Positions 62,097-64,000 of a stretch of 64,000 nt of DNA are shown here, piece by piece. The notes beneath the pieces were generated by a model. The model ran no database searches and was not told where the DNA came from. It saw only the letters and a list, made by a program, of their open reading frames with translations. Numbering within the stretch: the stretch's first letter is position 1; every line of letters starts with the position of its first letter. Source of the stretch: Candidatus Peregrinibacteria bacterium (GTDB taxonomy: Bacteria > Patescibacteriota > Gracilibacteria > CAIRYL01 > GCA-016699755). The stretch is from NCBI GenBank assembly GCA_016699755.1, contig CP065009.1, positions 682,001 through 746,000 of the forward strand. The letters are read 5' to 3'. The position numbers and the translations under genes are program-made.

Positions 62097-62174
62097 AATC
62101 TAAAAAAAACTGTTCTTATTGTTTGGAGAATAGAAATAAAATGCAAGAAAAAAAGAAAAATAGGGAAAAATTTC

Positions 62175-62203
62175 TTGCATTTTATTCCGAAAAAAAGTAA
62201 GAT
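62175..62203 (+). promoter_or_regulatory. Promoter giving a leaderless mRNA for the 62212 gene
   Basis: TTGCAT (62175-62180), 17-bp spacer and TAAGAT (62198-62203). Only 8 bp separate the -10 from the ATG at 62212, so the predicted start point is at or next to the A of the start codon. Confidence 0.6.
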
Positions 62204-62211
62204 AACCTGAA

Positions 62212-62604
62212 ATGGTTGACCCTCAAAACGGAATAGGCGGCGCATCTGGACTACAGACACCTCTGGGAGGAGCTATTGTGCCAAAAGAAGTTCAAGATAA
62301 GTTCCCCGATCTTGTTCCACAAATTTTGGCGAGTCCATCCATGGATAATGAAGAAAAAAAATATTGGTTCTCAGTTCTTCCTATTATGACAGAAGATCAA
62401 ATAAAAGAGCTTCGCGATATTCTCAAAACTGAACAGAATCGAATTTCTGCGCTACAAGAAGATGTGAAAACTATCGACATAGAAGAGGTGGAAAAAAATA
62501 GACGACAAAACCAAGAAGAACGAAAAAGTACAGAACAAGAAGAACACAGAAACGACGAAAAAAAAGCAGAAGATCTCCTTAGGTCCCTGAATGATATTGA
62601 CTAA
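62212..62604 (+). CDS. Hypothetical coiled-coil protein
   Basis: 130 aa. A Gly-rich start (NGIGGASGLQTPLGGA) leads to a helical middle with LVPQILASPSMDNEEKKYW, then a highly charged coiled coil (residues 62-125, Glu/Lys/Arg rich). Soluble. No family recognised. It is divergent from the thioredoxin lipoprotein and converges with the DUF6941-like gene (13 bp). Confidence 0.7.
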   Translation: MVDPQNGIGGASGLQTPLGGAIVPKEVQDKFPDLVPQILASPSMDNEEKKYWFSVLPIMTEDQIKELRDILKTEQNRISALQEDVKTIDIEEVEKNRRQNQEERKSTEQEEHRNDEKKAEDLLRSLNDID

Positions 62605-62617
62605 AAAATATCTCGTA

Positions 62618-63013
62618 CTATTTTTTCTGAGAAGCACTCACGGAAAATACTATTTTTCCTTTTTCTCCTGCTGGTTCATTATTGATCCATATTTCAACAG
62701 CATACTGACCTGGCTTTGAAAAAGAGAGATTTTGAAATTCGTGAATAATGCCAACATTTCCGGTTTTCTGACACGAAATCTTCCCCGATATTTTTGCCAA
62801 CTCTTCATTATTCTTTTCATGAACAACCCGAACAAGAAGGGGGTATTCTCCTTTTTCGAGAGTAACGTTCATCACAAGAGAAATCTTTGGGTGACACGCA
62901 GGAAAAACAGCGGAAGAAATATTCTCAAAAATACCAATAATATTTAGCTTTCCTTCTTGAGAAAGAAAAGCGAGATCACAAAGATGCACAAAATTTATAA
63001 TTGCCTTGCTCAC
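62618..63013 (-). CDS. DUF6941-like protein
   Basis: 131 aa. It has the pattern FVHLCDLAFLSQEGKLNIIG, IFENISSAVFPACHP, a central beta domain and a GQYAVEIWINNE strand, as in small DUF6941 proteins common in candidate-phyla genomes. Function unknown. It is 36 bp downstream of rpsO on the same strand. Confidence 0.65.
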   Translation of the reverse strand: MSKAIINFVHLCDLAFLSQEGKLNIIGIFENISSAVFPACHPKISLVMNVTLEKGEYPLLVRVVHEKNNEELAKISGKISCQKTGNVGIIHEFQNLSFSKPGQYAVEIWINNEPAGEKGKIVFSVSASQKK

Positions 63014-63049
63014 AGAAAAAGAGAGAAAAATATTTTCTCAATTTTTATT

Positions 63050-63460
63050 TTAATGACGAAGGCCAAGTTTTTGAATAAGCTCTTCGTACAAGTCTTTTGA
63101 ACGATCTTTTAAATATTTCAGAAGCTTTCGTCGTTTCCCAACGGAACTCATAAGCCCACGACGCCCATGATCATCTTTTGGGTGAGTGCGCAAATGGTCG
63201 GTAAGGTGATTAATTTTTTCGGTAAGAAGTGCAACTTGTACCGAAATAGAACCAGTATCTTTTTGATGGCGAGAGTGTGCTGAAATAACTTCTTTTTTTT
63301 CTATCCGCCCCGAAGGGGCTTTTACTTCCTCCACTTTCTCTTTTTTTCGAGAGGTCTTTTTCTCTTTGGGAGAATCCTTTTTTAAAGAAGTTTTTATCTC
63401 CTTTGTTGTTGATGGAACAGCTGATTCTTGCTCATCAGTTTTTTGATTTTCGTCAGTCAT
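63050..63460 (-). CDS. rpsO: 30S ribosomal protein S15 with basic N-terminal extension
   Basis: 136 aa; S15 is normally about 89. The core (from about residue 50) shows HQKDTGSISVQVALLTEKIN, HLRTHPKDDHGRRGLMSSV and KRRKLLKYLK, which bind 16S rRNA helix 22. The first ~50 residues are an added Lys/Glu/Ser/Thr-rich segment (KKDSPKEKKTSRKKEKVEE). The ATG at 63460 is the only plausible far-upstream start; an internal start giving the short form is not obvious (first internal Met is after residue 100). Confidence 0.93.
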   Translation of the reverse strand: MTDENQKTDEQESAVPSTTKEIKTSLKKDSPKEKKTSRKKEKVEEVKAPSGRIEKKEVISAHSRHQKDTGSISVQVALLTEKINHLTDHLRTHPKDDHGRRGLMSSVGKRRKLLKYLKDRSKDLYEELIQKLGLRH

Positions 63461-63687
63461 AAAAAGGGGGTAATATCGAAAGCCTCAGTCAAAATATTTC
63501 TAAAGAAACCGAAGCAACGTGTTCCCATTGTTTCAAAAAACTCCTTCGAAACGCAAGAAAATAAATTTTTATTTCCGAAAGAATACTGTTTTTTATGTCT
63601 CCCCCTTGTGAGCTTTTGGATTTTCTGTTGCGAAAAAAAAGAGAAAAAGAGTACAAGAAAAGCGCTTTCCTTTTCTAAAACTTTCTT
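63461..63687. other. Divergent intergenic region rpsO / phosphohexomutase
   Basis: A 227-bp AT-rich gap between divergent starts that must carry both promoters. I see no gene and no certain promoter pair. Confidence 0.5.
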
Positions 63688-64000
63688 ATGATTTCTGACC
63701 ATATTTTTCGCGCGTACGACATTCGAGGAATTGTTGGAGAAGATTTTGATGCTAATGGTGCCTACAGTGTGGGAAAAGCCTATGCGACGTATCTTATTCG
63801 TCATGATGGCATTGCGAAACCTTCTATCTGTGTTGGACGAGACGGACGCTTAAGCGGAAGGGAAATACAAAAGGCTTTTATTGAAGGGGTGCTCTCTACA
63901 GGAGCAGATGTTACGGATATTGAAGAATCTACTTCTCCGCTCCTTTTTTTCTCCATCTGCCACGGAAAATTTGATGGAGGTGTCAATATTACAGCAAGTC
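63688..64000 (+). CDS. Phosphomannomutase/phosphoglucomutase, N-terminal part, cut by window edge
   Basis: The first ~104 codons: MISDHIFRAYDIRGIVGEDF, then ICVGRDGRLSGREIQKAF, GADVTDIEESTSPLLFFS and GGVNITAS, where the window stops just at the expected phosphoserine loop (TASHNP). Alpha-D-phosphohexomutase family; it interconverts hexose-1- and -6-phosphates, which would link glucose-1-phosphate from glgP to glycolysis and to nucleotide sugars. No SD precedes the ATG. Confidence 0.93.
   Translation, partial: MISDHIFRAYDIRGIVGEDFDANGAYSVGKAYATYLIRHDGIAKPSICVGRDGRLSGREIQKAFIEGVLSTGADVTDIEESTSPLLFFSICHGKFDGGVNITAS

Noticed and set aside
1..64000. UGA recoded as glycine (Gracilibacteria/SR1 code)
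   Set aside because: Several full-length genes end at TGA at family-consistent lengths (nuoF-like, DUF3048, the 58.1-kb gene), and no conserved Gly is encoded by TGA.

Overview
The window looks like a chromosomal segment of a small-genome bacterium of the Candidate Phyla Radiation (Patescibacteria), perhaps Peregrinibacteria-like. That placement is inference. It rests on the mix of families (DUF4012, YerB/DUF3048, a membrane-anchored DUF3352-like protein, an orphan VirD4/TraG-like ATPase, giant phage-tail-fibre-like surface proteins), on AT-rich tightly packed genes, and on the near absence of Shine-Dalgarno sequences. UGA is a normal stop here (the DUF3048, nuoF-like and 58.1 kb genes end in TGA), so the Gly-UGA code of Gracilibacteria/SR1 is not used.

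Layout. 0-9.4 kb: start of an alpha-glucan phosphorylase (left edge), ribosomal protein L1, an S41 protease, an IS256 transposase remnant, a small membrane protein, a voltage-gated K+ channel, an FmdB zinc ribbon, and an anthranilate synthase pair (trpE-trpG). The TrpE subunit carries an N-terminal Trp-repressor domain, and a trp-operator-like palindrome overlaps its own promoter. Then come uracil-DNA glycosylase and an unknown protein. 9.4-13.7 kb: VirD4/TraG-like ATPase, transposase debris, and a small secreted-protein cassette with a structured leader RNA and a strong terminator. 13.7-25.1 kb, mostly minus strand: glycogen debranching enzyme, [FeFe]-hydrogenase HydA with a NuoF-like partner, shikimate dehydrogenase, YciI, DUF4012, a kinase-like protein and UvrA. 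25.2-32.4 kb: MetK, tRNA-Leu, L25, DUF3048, QueA, a DUF3352-like protein and a soluble GGDEF protein.

32.5-52.8 kb, almost a third of the window, holds two giant secreted proteins. One has 2615 aa. The other would have about 4090 aa but is broken by one frameshift at a G6 run. Both are mosaics of tail-fibre-type modules. Nested inside them are five beta-propeller arrays of 5-6 nearly identical 40-residue blades, plus one array of a different, WD-like repeat. Three almost identical 1.05-kb DNA repeats lie within these genes.

52.9-64 kb: ComM/YifB, a sigma-region-4/winged-helix protein without region 2, Obg, a second small secreted-protein gene with a strong RBS and terminator, a GT4 glycosyltransferase, a cyclophilin lipoprotein, lumazine synthase, an unknown protein, a thioredoxin-fold lipoprotein, a leaderless coiled-coil gene, a DUF6941-like protein, ribosomal protein S15 with a charged extension, and the start of a phosphohexomutase (right edge).

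Together the genes suggest a fermentative cell that degrades glucan (phosphorylase plus debranching enzyme), may dispose of reductant through an NAD(P)H-linked [FeFe]-hydrogenase, keeps parts of aromatic amino acid synthesis under an unusual self-contained Trp control, and devotes much of its coding capacity to variable surface proteins. The observations most worth following are the TrpR-TrpE fusion with its operator, the recombining propeller arrays with a possible phase-variable G tract, the leader RNA near 12.7 kb, and a diverged 130-bp hairpin element found at 13.4 and 56.1 kb.
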